DNA of 32,819 nt from Clostridiales bacterium (GTDB taxonomy: Bacteria > Bacillota > Clostridia > Lachnospirales > Lachnospiraceae). The DNA lies in NCBI GenBank assembly GCA_012519695.1, contig JAAYPT010000063.1, positions 1-32,819 of the forward strand. Reading direction: 5' to 3'. This document shows, one piece after another, positions 21,106-29,453 of the stretch. The notes below the pieces were generated by a model. The model worked only from the letters and a program-made list of their open reading frames with translations. It was not told where the DNA came from and searched no databases. Positions within the stretch are counted from its first letter, which is position 1, and each line of letters opens with the position of its first letter. The position numbers were made by a program, and so were the translations under genes.

Positions 21106-22216
21106 GCCTATCCTCTGGCACTAAAAAACGAATACGATTCTTAATTCGCTCATTTAATAACTTACAAATCTGATGTACCGATACATTTTTATTTTCTTGC
21201 AAGGTAGTAGCAATACTTTCTTTTGAAAGAATTACACCAAGTTTTTCATCTCTTACCGGTGTACAAGGCAATAACTTTTCTCGCATATCTGCTAAATATT
21301 TTTCCAACTCCTTTACAAAGTTTAATTTACTTTTAAATGCCTCCTTAGTTTCTACAACCTGATACTTTTTCTTCCACTCTCTTCCCAGTATTTCACGGAA
21401 AAAAACGTCCATTCTTTTCTGTTTTACATGATGAACATCCAGTTCAGGCAAACCACTGGTAATGTAATTCAGTAACATATCATTACTTCCGATAATGCAA
21501 AACTCACTTGGTGTAAAACGTTTTTCATAGTTATACAAAATATAAGAGATACGATGCATAGCAACGGTAGTTTTTCCACTTCCCGCCACTCCCTGTACAA
21601 TGATATTTGCAAATGGGGTTTCACGAATAATCTCATTTTGTTCCTTTTGTATTGTTGAAATAATGTCTCCCAACACTACATCTTTATTTTGCGAAAGATA
21701 TTTTACCAATAACTCATCTGTAGCTGCGGTATCATTGTCATAATACCCTATCAACTTTCCATCATTTACATCAAATGTGCGCTTTAATTTTAAATCAACC
21801 GGAATTGTACCTATGTCCGGTACATCATAGCTTCCAGCTCCCAATTCATTTTCATAGTATAATGTAGAAACCGGCGCGCGCCAGTCAATTACTATCACAT
21901 TTGTTTTATCTTTGGAAACTCCATTTTTCCCAATATATAAGCTTTCTTCCTGCCCTGTTTTTATCTCCTTGTAATCAACTCTTCCAAAATAAGGTTTTTG
22001 AAATGCAGCTCGATTTTTTCGAAGCATATTCTCGTTATGTTCTTGCATGTCACGACTTACAATCAACTGATTGTAAAGCTCCGTATCACCAGAGGAGACT
22101 GCTGCATATAATTCCTCTGTTTCCTTTTTTCCCTTTTCTGCCTTTTCTTCATAAAGAATTATATTTTCTCGTATGACCTCTCGACACCTGTTAAAATGTT
22201 CCTGTTCTTCTCTCAT
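21059..22216 (-). CDS. HelD-like helicase, N-terminal part (frame-broken)
   Basis: The frame holds the N-terminal half of a HelD-type superfamily 1 ATPase: a charged coiled-coil start (MREEQEHFNRCREVIREN), the VIVIDWRAPVSTLYY stretch typical of the HelD group, and Walker A GVAGSGKTTVA near residue 210. It then leaves frame at an A7 run and stops after 23 unrelated residues. Joined with the next frame it would give about 673 residues, near the family length. The start is the ATG at 22216, with GGAGG 9 bases before it. The longer TTG-initiated frame reaches past that site. A sigma-A promoter lies upstream. It may be a real lesion, a sequencing error or a slippage site. Confidence 0.85.
   Translation of the reverse strand: MREEQEHFNRCREVIRENIILYEEKAEKGKKETEELYAAVSSGDTELYNQLIVSRDMQEHNENMLRKNRAAFQKPYFGRVDYKEIKTGQEESLYIGKNGVSKDKTNVIVIDWRAPVSTLYYENELGAGSYDVPDIGTIPVDLKLKRTFDVNDGKLIGYYDNDTAATDELLVKYLSQNKDVVLGDIISTIQKEQNEIIRETPFANIIVQGVAGSGKTTVAMHRISYILYNYEKRFTPSEFCIIGSNDMLLNYITSGLPELDVHHVKQKRMDVFFREILGREWKKKYQVVETKEAFKSKLNFVKELEKYLADMREKLLPCTPVRDEKLGVILSKESIATTLQENKNVSVHQICKLLNERIKNRIRFLVPEDRHEYCKEKNKGISWLL
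21084..21090 (-). other. A7 homopolymer at the helicase frame break
   Basis: The minus strand reads GGAAAAAAATAAAGG. With seven A bases the first frame continues into a stop; with six A bases the two helicase frames fuse exactly. Such runs are prone to replication slippage, polymerase slippage and sequencing error. Confidence 0.85.
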
Positions 22217-22305
22217 ATGCTTTTGCCTCCTTCTTGCTTCTTTTTCGTTGCTTAGTAAGGATAACAAAAATTTAAAATTAATACTAGACTTATATTTTTC
22301 ATTAT

Positions 22306-22334
22306 GTTATAGTGTTGTATAGAGTCATAGCCAA
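22306..22334 (-). promoter_or_regulatory. promoter of the HelD-like gene
   Basis: TTGGCT (22329-22334), 17 bases and TATAAC (22306-22311) on the minus strand. The leader would be about 80 bases and AT-rich. Confidence 0.6.
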
Positions 22335-22372
22335 AAACAGGAACGCATGTCAGAACATGTGTTCCTGTTTTT
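22333..22372 (-). terminator. terminator after the small membrane protein gene
   Basis: Eighteen-base arms (22333-22350 and 22355-22372) with a 4-base loop and T5 on both ends. The minus-strand gene ending at 22379 is the only upstream gene, so it is placed on that strand, although it could work both ways. Confidence 0.85.
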
Positions 22373-22378
22373 CATTTT

Positions 22379-22582
22379 CTATTTATCTTCTTTTTTCTGT
22401 ATCAGCCAGAACAGTCCCAAAATACATCCTAACCAGCAGATACAATTTAAGGCATATTTTACAATGATAAAGTATTCCGGGTATCCATCCCAACGCCAAA
22501 TACCCATAATACGTTCCACTATCTCAGGCAAAAATGCTCCTATGATAAGTAAAATGATAGATAAGATATTTTTTTGTTTCAC
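22379..22582 (-). CDS. small membrane protein under a metal-repressor-like operator
   Basis: The 67-residue protein has two hydrophobic helices (about residues 5-22 and 38-60), joined by a Trp/Tyr-rich loop, and a charged C-terminus. It does not belong to a family that I recognise. AAAGGAGG lies 8 bases before the GTG at 22582; a TTG at 22585 is the other option. It has its own strong promoter with an operator over the transcription start, and a terminator. The operator resembles DtxR/IdeR boxes and the one before the Cys-rich membrane protein gene, which hints at metal-dependent control. Confidence 0.75.
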   Translation of the reverse strand: MKQKNILSIILLIIGAFLPEIVERIMGIWRWDGYPEYFIIVKYALNCICWLGCILGLFWLIQKKEDK

Positions 22583-22606
22583 CAACCTTCCCTCCTTTAT
22601 GATTTG

Positions 22607-22626
22607 TTCGGTTAGTTTAACCTAAC
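22607..22626. promoter_or_regulatory. DtxR/IdeR-like operator
   Basis: On the minus strand TTAGGTTAAACTAACCGAA (22607-22625) matches the DtxR/IdeR consensus TTAGGTTAGSCTAACCTAA at 16 of 19 positions. The inner palindrome GGTTAGTTTAACCTAAC (22610-22626, plus strand) shares 14 of 17 bases with the site at 15384-15400. It lies just past the -10 of the promoter at 22634-22662, over the expected +1. Confidence 0.65.
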
Positions 22627-22633
22627 ATCTTTC

Positions 22634-22662
22634 ATTTTACCTAAGACCATATTGCCTGTCAA
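22634..22662 (-). promoter_or_regulatory. strong sigma-A promoter of the small membrane protein gene
   Basis: TTGACA (22657-22662), 17 bases and TAAAAT (22634-22639) on the minus strand: a consensus -35 and a -10 with five of six matches. Confidence 0.85.
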
Positions 22663-22676
22663 GATTTCACTTTCTA

Positions 22677-23270
22677 TCATTCTCCTGTGGTATCTGTACT
22701 TGCATCTCCACTTGTATCACTACTTGTATCCGCAGTAGCTGTCATATCTTCCACACTCTTAGAAAATGCGGTACTCATACTACTATCTACGATATAAATA
22801 GTATCCGAGTTATTATCCATGATATAATACTGGTTCGTAATCTCATTTTGCATTCCGATGGTAATGGTTCTTGTACCATCCCCCATCGTAAATGTCAATA
22901 CATTGGTTGGATTATCAAATCCATACTCACTGGTATCTTCTACATTTTCCAGCTTTTCTTCTGAGGTAACATCGGCTACTGCCGCTAACATGGTATTTAT
23001 TTTATCTTGGTCAATATTGATGCTATGATCCGACTGATAATACCAGGTATCTCCATCCTTTTCAAAGGTAATGGTTGTTCCGTTTAACTGATAGGAGAAG
23101 GCGTTGACTTTCTCCTTATCAATTTTAACTGCTTCTATCTTCTTACTTTCTTCTTCCTTTTGTTCCTTTTCGGCTGTTTTTGCATTATATGTTTTCAATC
23201 CGAAATATGCAGCTACGCAAAGAACTACTAAAACACAAATTCCAATAAACTGTTTTTTCTGTCCATTCAT
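22677..23270 (-). CDS. DUF4340 domain protein of a Gld-like ABC system
   Basis: The 197-residue protein has an N-terminal membrane anchor (about residues 8-25), a charged linker, and a beta-rich extracytoplasmic domain of the DUF4340 type (INGTTITFEKDGDTWYY-like strands and YGFDNPTNVLTFTMGDG). The last 25 residues are Ser/Thr/Asp-rich. It begins on the last base of the stop codon of the GldF-GldG fusion gene (TAATG), so it is translated together with it. DUF4340 proteins commonly accompany GldA-GldF-GldG ABC systems. The cargo is unknown. The promoter of the next gene starts 15 bases after its end. Confidence 0.85.
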   Translation of the reverse strand: MNGQKKQFIGICVLVVLCVAAYFGLKTYNAKTAEKEQKEEESKKIEAVKIDKEKVNAFSYQLNGTTITFEKDGDTWYYQSDHSINIDQDKINTMLAAVADVTSEEKLENVEDTSEYGFDNPTNVLTFTMGDGTRTITIGMQNEITNQYYIMDNNSDTIYIVDSSMSTAFSKSVEDMTATADTSSDTSGDASTDTTGE

Positions 23271-25402
23271 TATCTCTTTCTCCTTCTTGCCCAGATGACA
23301 ATGCCTGTTACCAATAATCCTAATGGAATCAGAATTAATACAATTATCATTCCAATGGTAATTGCACTCTGTGTCAATGTCAGATTAGAAACTTCATAAG
23401 ACTTCACTGGAACTACATTTTCTGTTTCACCACTGGTAAATTGTGATGTAATTCCCGTAAACAATGTCAGGTTATTTCCATATACCTGTTGGCTAACATC
23501 ATCTGTAAAGATATTGACACCACCAAACAGATACAATTCTGTACTTTCTCCACCATCTTCTGCTGCTGCCTTTGTTACATGAAGACCTACTGCAAACGGT
23601 CCGTCTACATCATTTTCACCTTTTGAATAGTCTGATGCTGTGGTAACATCCTTCTTTGCAAAAGAATTTTCAGAAGTTGTAAGCAATGGTGTATATGTGA
23701 TTCCACTTGCGGTTGCTTCGTTGTCTGTCTGCTGTGGATAAGTAAATCCCTGACTAAACGGTGTGAAAATCCTGCCTTCTGCTGCTTTTGAAGTAACTGC
23801 ATCCGAGCCAATCTCCGGTAACAGATAGTATTGATTCTTATAATAATGCTGTGTATCATTTTCTACCACTAATCCATCTTCCAGTGTTACGTTATAGGCT
23901 GACAATATCTTTTTGAAATTACTTAAATCTTCTTCTGCATAATTCGATACAATAATTGCTTTTCCACCATTCTCAAGATAATTTGTAATCTTTGTTACAT
24001 CATCCTCAGAATAGTCCTTAGATGGTCCCAATAGCAACAAACAAGCTGCATCCTCCGGAACAGAATCATTTTCCAACAAATTTAGTGTTTTTAACTCAAT
24101 ATTTTGTTTTTCTAATGCATCTGTAAAACTTCCGGATAAGCTATATTCCTCATGTCCGGTAATTGCATACATCACTGTTGTATCTTCGCTGGTAACATAG
24201 GAAATGGCACTGGTAATCTGTCCTTCTCCATCATAACCTGTTACCTTCTGCTGATAGGTGGTGTAATCTACGTCATATTGATAAATGTCATTGTAATCAA
24301 TTACTTTAGAACGCTTTTCTCCAACTACAATTAAACTATTCTTTGTAGGAGAACTCTCCGTATAATCTTTATAAAATGTTGGTGCTACTGATGGGTCCTT
24401 ATACTCTACGGTAACATGATTGGAATAAGATTCGTAACGCTTTAATGTCTTTTCCAAATTTGTATCCTGACTATCTTTCTTTGCCAGAACATAAATCGTA
24501 ACATCTTCTTGCAAATTATCCAACATTTTTTCTGTATCCTTTGTAATGGAATACAGTTTCTGTGATGTTACATCGATACTTGCTAACTTTTCCGGTAACT
24601 GTGTTGCTACCATGTTTACAGCCACTACTGCTACCAGGGCTACTACTATCATACTACTGCTGAATACACCAAGTTTTAATTTCTTTGTGCTCATACTCCA
24701 ACGTCTTTTCTGAATAGACTGCGAAGTAAGAAACAGGAAAAATACGCTCATTGACACATAGTATATCAATGACTTTACATCAATACATCCCTGAAAGAAA
24801 TTATCCATCCCGCTGGTTAAATCAAAACAATTCAGAATTTTGGTAACAATATTTCCAGTAGAAGAAATCACCTGAGTAATTCCGTTCATCATATAACCTA
24901 AAAATAACAGTGCAAAGGTAAGAACTGCTGCAATTACCTGACTTTCTGTAATGGATGAAACAAAAGTTCCGATTGCAATACAGGTCATTCCAAAGAGCCA
25001 ATACCCTAACACAGCTGCATAACACTCAGCAAATTGGATTTCTCCAAAAATATGTAAAAATACCGGTGTGATTGCCATAACTGCTACTGCAATAGTAAAA
25101 ATAGTTGCTACTGCTAAATATTTTCCCCACACTACTTTTCCTACCGAAACCGGTGCGGTTAAAATCAACTGATCTGTTTTTGTCTTTCGCTCCTCTGCTA
25201 AAACACGCATTGTTAATATTGGGACTGTTATTAGCATAATCACTGTGGTTGCTGATAAAGTATTTGATATATATGGGGAACCATAGGCAAGATTATACAC
25301 ATAAAAATATAGTCCGAATAAACCTAACGTTGCTGCTAAAAATAACCATCCAATCACAGACTGGAAAAACGATTTTATTTCTCTTTTATAGATTGCCCAC
25401 AT
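23270..25402 (-). CDS. ABC-2 permease fused to a GldG-like domain
   Basis: The 710-residue protein joins two usually separate parts. Residues 1-235 form an ABC-2 type permease with six hydrophobic segments (begins MWAIYKREIKSFFQSVIGW; includes MRVLAEERKTKTDQLILTAP, a known mark of GldF permeases). After a helix near residue 250 comes a long extracytoplasmic GldG-like domain (ITSAISYVTSED, ITGHEEYSL, LLLLGPSKDYSEDD), closed by a C-terminal helix near residue 685 and Arg/Lys residues. It begins on the last base of the ATPase stop codon (TAATG), with GGAGG before it. GldA-F-G is known from Bacteroidetes gliding; here it must do something else, unknown. Confidence 0.9.
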   Translation of the reverse strand: MWAIYKREIKSFFQSVIGWLFLAATLGLFGLYFYVYNLAYGSPYISNTLSATTVIMLITVPILTMRVLAEERKTKTDQLILTAPVSVGKVVWGKYLAVATIFTIAVAVMAITPVFLHIFGEIQFAECYAAVLGYWLFGMTCIAIGTFVSSITESQVIAAVLTFALLFLGYMMNGITQVISSTGNIVTKILNCFDLTSGMDNFFQGCIDVKSLIYYVSMSVFFLFLTSQSIQKRRWSMSTKKLKLGVFSSSMIVVALVAVVAVNMVATQLPEKLASIDVTSQKLYSITKDTEKMLDNLQEDVTIYVLAKKDSQDTNLEKTLKRYESYSNHVTVEYKDPSVAPTFYKDYTESSPTKNSLIVVGEKRSKVIDYNDIYQYDVDYTTYQQKVTGYDGEGQITSAISYVTSEDTTVMYAITGHEEYSLSGSFTDALEKQNIELKTLNLLENDSVPEDAACLLLLGPSKDYSEDDVTKITNYLENGGKAIIVSNYAEEDLSNFKKILSAYNVTLEDGLVVENDTQHYYKNQYYLLPEIGSDAVTSKAAEGRIFTPFSQGFTYPQQTDNEATASGITYTPLLTTSENSFAKKDVTTASDYSKGENDVDGPFAVGLHVTKAAAEDGGESTELYLFGGVNIFTDDVSQQVYGNNLTLFTGITSQFTSGETENVVPVKSYEVSNLTLTQSAITIGMIIVLILIPLGLLVTGIVIWARRRKR

Positions 25403-26346
25403 TACTGTTGTCCTCCTTCCCCAGTTAACGCAAGGAAAATGTCTTCTAAGGATTTTCCGCTGGTGTTCATTCCATAAATCGGAAGTTCTGCATTTGCGAA
25501 AGCATAAAAAACACTTTCTCGAATATCTGTATTTTTTTCACTTTCTAATATGAGCTTACAGATTCCCTCTTCGTTTTCTTTTTCTGTCTGAATGCTATGT
25601 ACACCTGAAATATTTTCTGCAACTCTTCTTACATCTTCTTCTGCACCCTTTATTTCCAATGTCAACTCTAATCCACTTTCCATTTTCTCTGTGAGATTTT
25701 CTGTTGTGTCACTTGCTACTAATTTTCCTTTGGAAATAATAAAGATATGGTCGCATACTGCACTAATTTCTGAAAGAATATGAGAACTTAAAATAACGGT
25801 ATGGTCTTTTCCTAATTTTTTAATCAGTTCTCTGACCTCTATCATCTGCTTGGGGTCTAAACCTACGGTTGGTTCATCCAAAATGATAATTTCCGGAAAT
25901 CCTAAGATTGCCTGAGCCATTCCCACCCTTTGTTTATATCCTTTGGAAAGATTGCGAATTAACCTTCCGGACATCTGAGTAATTCCGGTCATTTCCATCG
26001 CTTTTTCTACTTCTGCTTTGCGATTTGCCTTTGGAATCTGCTTCAATTCTGCTACAAACTCCATATACTCTTTTACCGTCATTTCTACATATAATGGCGG
26101 CAATTCCGGTAAATATCCGATTGCCTTTTTTGCTTCTTGCGGTTGTTTTAAAATATCGAATCCATTGATTTTTATTTCGCCTGATGTGGCACCAAGATAG
26201 CCGGTAATCATATTCATAGTAGTTGATTTTCCTGCACCATTTGGTCCAAGGAAACCATAGATTTTTCCGTTTTCCACGGTAAGATTTAAATCATCTACTG
26301 CTATATGATTACCGTACTTCTTAGTCAGATGTGTAATCTCAATCAC
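25402..26346 (-). CDS. ABC transporter ATP-binding protein, GldA-like
   Basis: This is the cytoplasmic ATPase of the exporter-type ABC system. The 314-residue product has Walker A GPNGAGKST near residue 36, a Q-loop, the signature NLSKGYKQRVG near residue 134, Walker B IILDEPTVGLDP, and the switch His in ILSSH. A C-terminal extra domain of about 80 residues is typical of drug/bacteriocin-export and Gld type ATPases. The start is a GTG at 26346, with GGAGG 7 bases before it. It heads the operon with the permease fusion and DUF4340 genes. I found no convincing promoter in the 132 bases upstream. Confidence 0.93.
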   Translation of the reverse strand: MIEITHLTKKYGNHIAVDDLNLTVENGKIYGFLGPNGAGKSTTMNMITGYLGATSGEIKINGFDILKQPQEAKKAIGYLPELPPLYVEMTVKEYMEFVAELKQIPKANRKAEVEKAMEMTGITQMSGRLIRNLSKGYKQRVGMAQAILGFPEIIILDEPTVGLDPKQMIEVRELIKKLGKDHTVILSSHILSEISAVCDHIFIISKGKLVASDTTENLTEKMESGLELTLEIKGAEEDVRRVAENISGVHSIQTEKENEEGICKLILESEKNTDIRESVFYAFANAELPIYGMNTSGKSLEDIFLALTGEGGQQ

Positions 26347-26439
26347 GTCGATTCCTCCCTGTGTGTTTTTTGATGTTTATGTGTCTTGAAAACATCCTTT
26401 TCTTATTGTAGGAATCAAATGTGTTGATTTATAGAAAAA

Positions 26440-26458
26440 TTTGTGATTTTTTTGTGAT
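26440..26458. repeat. tandem TTTGTGAT repeat
   Basis: TTTGTGAT occurs at 26440-26447 and 26451-26458, one helical turn apart, in the only gap before the ABC operon. It could be a two-unit operator. The match is short and the region very AT-rich, so chance is possible. Confidence 0.25.
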
Positions 26459-26478
26459 GAAATTTTTAAACTATGCTC

Positions 26479-27087
26479 TTACTCGCAGGAAACGCCTAAT
26501 TTTTTCAGCTCTTCTTCTGCCTGCTCTTTTCCCTTAAACCAGATTGCATGCATACCATTTTCTTTTGCTGCAATAATATTTTTCTCGTTATCATCTAAAA
26601 ATACACATTCCTCTGGTTTGAGATGATACGTATCAAATAAACTTTGAAAAATTTCCGGCTCTGGCTTAATCTGCTGAACCTGATAAGAAAATAAAACGCC
26701 ATCCATATCTGCTACAAACGGCAGTTCCTGTTTTGTCATTTCAAAAGCTCTTTTTCCATAATTTGACAAGATATAAGTCTTATATCCCTTTTCTCGGAAC
26801 TTTTTCACCCAGGACACCGAATATGGAAAACAATGAATACTTTCCGGTATATTCTCCCATACCAAACGTATTTCCTTTTCATATTTCGGCGCATTTTGGA
26901 TAAATCCTTTTAAAATATCTTCATCGCTCATCCGACTCCGATCCAGTTCATTCCATAACGGAGACAACGCCGTTGCATTTGCAACAGCGTCATAAGCTTC
27001 TCCCGTAATATGTAATGTTCGAAGCATACGCTCCCAACTGTATTCTACTAATACATTTCCTACATCAAAAACAATATTACGAATCAT
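26479..27087 (-). CDS. HAD-superfamily hydrolase, YihX-like
   Basis: The 202-residue protein is a haloacid dehalogenase-type phosphatase with cap type 1. Motif I reads FDVGNVL with Asp 8 as nucleophile; the second acidic residue is replaced by Gly-Asn, as in YihX-type sugar-phosphate phosphatases. Motif II is LSNYGKR, motif III Lys is in IKPEPEIF, and motif IV reads FLDDNEKNI. It may act on a sugar phosphate such as glucose 1-phosphate, but the substrate is not set by the sequence. GAGGAG precedes the ATG. It begins 11 bases after purA ends, so the two are in one operon. Confidence 0.9.
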   Translation of the reverse strand: MIRNIVFDVGNVLVEYSWERMLRTLHITGEAYDAVANATALSPLWNELDRSRMSDEDILKGFIQNAPKYEKEIRLVWENIPESIHCFPYSVSWVKKFREKGYKTYILSNYGKRAFEMTKQELPFVADMDGVLFSYQVQQIKPEPEIFQSLFDTYHLKPEECVFLDDNEKNIIAAKENGMHAIWFKGKEQAEEELKKLGVSCE

Positions 27088-27098
27088 ATTTTCTCCTC

Positions 27099-28373
27099 TT
27101 AGCGGTAGATGATATCATCTCTTCCCGGTCCATTAGAAACCATGGTAATTGGGAAACCAATTTTTTTCTCTACAAACTCGATATATTTACGGCAGTTTTC
27201 CGGTAAATCCTCATATTTCTTAATACCACGAATATCACATTTCCAACCCGGTAATTTTTCAATAACCGGCTTTGCTTTCTCTAACTTTGCTGTAGTTGGG
27301 AAATCAGTTGTAATTTCTCCGTCAATATCATATGCCACACATACCGGAATTTCATCCAGATATCCTAATACATCCAATACGGTAAATGCTACATCTGTAG
27401 TTCCCTGAATACGGCAACCATATTTACTTGCCACTATATCAAACCATCCCATACGTCTTGGTCGTCCGGTTGTTGCTCCGAATTCTCCGCCATCACCGCC
27501 ACGACGTCTTAACTCATCTGCTTCATCACCGAAAATTTCACTGACAAATGCACCTGCACCAACCGCGGAAGAATATGCCTTACATACAGTAATAATCTTC
27601 TTTATTTCATAAGGTGGAATTCCTGCACCAATTGCTCCATAAGCTGCTAATGTAGAAGAAGAAGTTACCATTGGATAGATTCCGTGATCCGGGTCTTTTA
27701 AAGAACCAAGCTGACCTTCCAATAAAATATTTTTTCCAGCCTTAATTGCCTCATAAAGGTATGCTGAAGTATCACATACATATGGTGCTACCATATCGCG
27801 ATAGCTGTGAAGTTCTTCTAATAAATCCTCTGGTTTTAATGCTGGCTTATGATATAAATGTTCCAAAATAACATTCTTTGTCTCACATACACGCTCTACT
27901 TTTTCCTTTAAAAGTTCTTCATCAAATAACTCACTTACCTGAAAACCGATTTTTGCATATTTATCAGAATAAAATGGAGCAATTCCTGACTTTGTGGAAC
28001 CGAAAGAATTTTTACCTAAACGTTCTTCCTCACACTGGTCAAATAAAATATGATAAGACATTACCATCTGTGCACGGTCAGATACCAAGATTTTTGGCAT
28101 CGGAACATTTCTATCTACAATAGACTGAATTTCCTTAAATAATACTGGAATATTCAATGCTACTCCGTTTCCGATAATACTTGTGGTATGGTTATAAAAT
28201 ACACCACTTGGAAGGGAATGTAATGCAAACTTACCATAATCATTTACGATTGTATGTCCTGCATTTGCGCCTCCCTGGAAACGTACAATAATGTCAGCTT
28301 CTTTTGCTAACATATCTGTAATCTTTCCCTTTCCTTCATCGCCCCAGTTCGCTCCAACAACAGCCTTTACCAT
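27099..28373 (-). CDS. purA: adenylosuccinate synthetase PurA
   Basis: PurA joins IMP and aspartate with GTP to form adenylosuccinate, the first step toward AMP. The 424-residue product has the glycine-rich loop GANWGDEGKGK (catalytic Asp 12), GGANAGHT with the catalytic His near 40, the IMP-contact GSTKSGIAPFY, and ATTGRPRRMGWFD in the C-terminal half. GGAGG lies 9 bases before the ATG. A promoter lies 40 to 70 bases upstream. The HAD gene follows by 11 bases. Confidence 0.98.
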   Translation of the reverse strand: MVKAVVGANWGDEGKGKITDMLAKEADIIVRFQGGANAGHTIVNDYGKFALHSLPSGVFYNHTTSIIGNGVALNIPVLFKEIQSIVDRNVPMPKILVSDRAQMVMSYHILFDQCEEERLGKNSFGSTKSGIAPFYSDKYAKIGFQVSELFDEELLKEKVERVCETKNVILEHLYHKPALKPEDLLEELHSYRDMVAPYVCDTSAYLYEAIKAGKNILLEGQLGSLKDPDHGIYPMVTSSSTLAAYGAIGAGIPPYEIKKIITVCKAYSSAVGAGAFVSEIFGDEADELRRRGGDGGEFGATTGRPRRMGWFDIVASKYGCRIQGTTDVAFTVLDVLGYLDEIPVCVAYDIDGEITTDFPTTAKLEKAKPVIEKLPGWKCDIRGIKKYEDLPENCRKYIEFVEKKIGFPITMVSNGPGRDDIIYR

Positions 28374-28412
28374 GTTTGAATTCCTCCTTGTATTTTACCT
28401 TTTTACTTCATG

Positions 28413-28441
28413 ATTATACAGAAAAAAGATGCATAAGTAAA
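28413..28441 (-). promoter_or_regulatory. promoter of purA
   Basis: TTTACT (28436-28441), 17 bases and a perfect TATAAT (28413-28418) on the minus strand. Confidence 0.65.
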
Positions 28442-28451
28442 ATCAATGTTT

Positions 28452-28468
28452 GTTATATTTGATATAAC
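28452..28468. repeat. GTTATAT-TTG-ATATAAC palindrome
   Basis: A perfect 7-base inverted repeat with a 3-base centre lies 10 bases upstream of the purA -35 and just past the end of the LysR gene. It may be an operator for purA. It is too AT-rich to exclude chance. Confidence 0.35.
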
Positions 28469-28474
28469 TCCTGC

Positions 28475-29359
28475 TTATCTTTCTATCATGTTTAATAATT
28501 GTTGTGCCGCCGCAGACATTGGTATTCTTTCGTCTGCCACTACACAAATCTCTCGACTTGGAATTCTTTTTTCAAATTCCAGTAAAAATAATTCTCCGGT
28601 TTTTAAATAATCTTCTGCAAAATCTTTTACCACGCTGGCAATTCCCAATCCTTTTACTGCAAATTGTATCAACATATTGCTGGTGGCAAGTTCAAATTCC
28701 GGGTGTAACACCACATCATTTTCCTTTAAAAAACTTTCTACATAATTTCTTGTAGAAGTAGTTCCTTCTAAGCACATAATAGGAAGTTCTTCTAATTGTG
28801 CATACTGCAACTTTTTCCCTTTTAACTTTTCAAAGTTCTTCCCAGCTACAAAAACATCTTCTATCTTTCGAACTGTTTCTATTTTCCAATCATGTCGACT
28901 AATAATAGGTGTACTTACCACACCAAAATCAATTTTTCCGTCTTGAAGATGCTTTAAAGTCTCCGGTGTGGGAGCATTGGTTACTGTTACTTTGATTCCC
29001 GGATAACGCCGATGGAACTTTTCTAATACTTCCAATAAGTAAAACTGCAATGTCATATCGCTGGCACCGATACGAATTTCTCCGGTTTCCAGTTCCAACA
29101 TTTCTTTAAATTTTCGTTCTCCTTGTTGAATGTACTCATAACCGCGTTGAACAAAAGAATACAACACTTCCCCCTCGGTAGTAAAACGTACTCCCTTCGA
29201 GGTGCGTACAAACAGTGGGCTTCCCAATGCTTCTTCTAAATTCCGAATTGCCTGACTTACCGCCGGTTGGGAAACCGCAAGTTCTTCCGCAGCCAACGTG
29301 ATACTTTTCATTTTTCCCACATAATAAAATATTTTATAATATTCCAAATTAATATCCAT
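28475..29359 (-). CDS. LysR-family transcriptional regulator
   Basis: The 294-residue product has the N-terminal winged helix-turn-helix (residues 1-60; SITLAAEELAVSQPAVSQAIRNLEEALG) and a substrate-binding domain from about residue 90 (GEIRIGASDMTLQFYL). The ligand and targets are unknown; a neighbouring target is common for this family, and here purA or degV would be candidates. The frame is open to 29503, but the homologous start is MDINLEYYKIFYYV at 29359, with TAGGAG 5 bases before it. A hairpin lies between it and degV. No terminator separates it from the purA promoter. Confidence 0.93.
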   Translation of the reverse strand: MDINLEYYKIFYYVGKMKSITLAAEELAVSQPAVSQAIRNLEEALGSPLFVRTSKGVRFTTEGEVLYSFVQRGYEYIQQGERKFKEMLELETGEIRIGASDMTLQFYLLEVLEKFHRRYPGIKVTVTNAPTPETLKHLQDGKIDFGVVSTPIISRHDWKIETVRKIEDVFVAGKNFEKLKGKKLQYAQLEELPIMCLEGTTSTRNYVESFLKENDVVLHPEFELATSNMLIQFAVKGLGIASVVKDFAEDYLKTGELFLLEFEKRIPSREICVVADERIPMSAAAQQLLNMIER

Positions 29360-29396
29360 GCTCGCTCCTATTTGATAAATCTGCCCTTCGCAATAG

Positions 29397-29430
29397 AAGG
29401 AAGGAACCGTAACTAAACAGCTCCTTCCTT
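29397..29430 (-). terminator. hairpin between degV and the LysR gene
   Basis: Perfect 9-base arms AAGGAAGGA/TCCTTCCTT surround a 16-base loop. There is no T run on the minus strand, so a terminator role for degV is weak. It could instead be a leader structure of the LysR mRNA, 38 bases before its start. Confidence 0.4.
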
Positions 29431-29453
29431 GCTTTTCTACTTTTCTTTTATTC

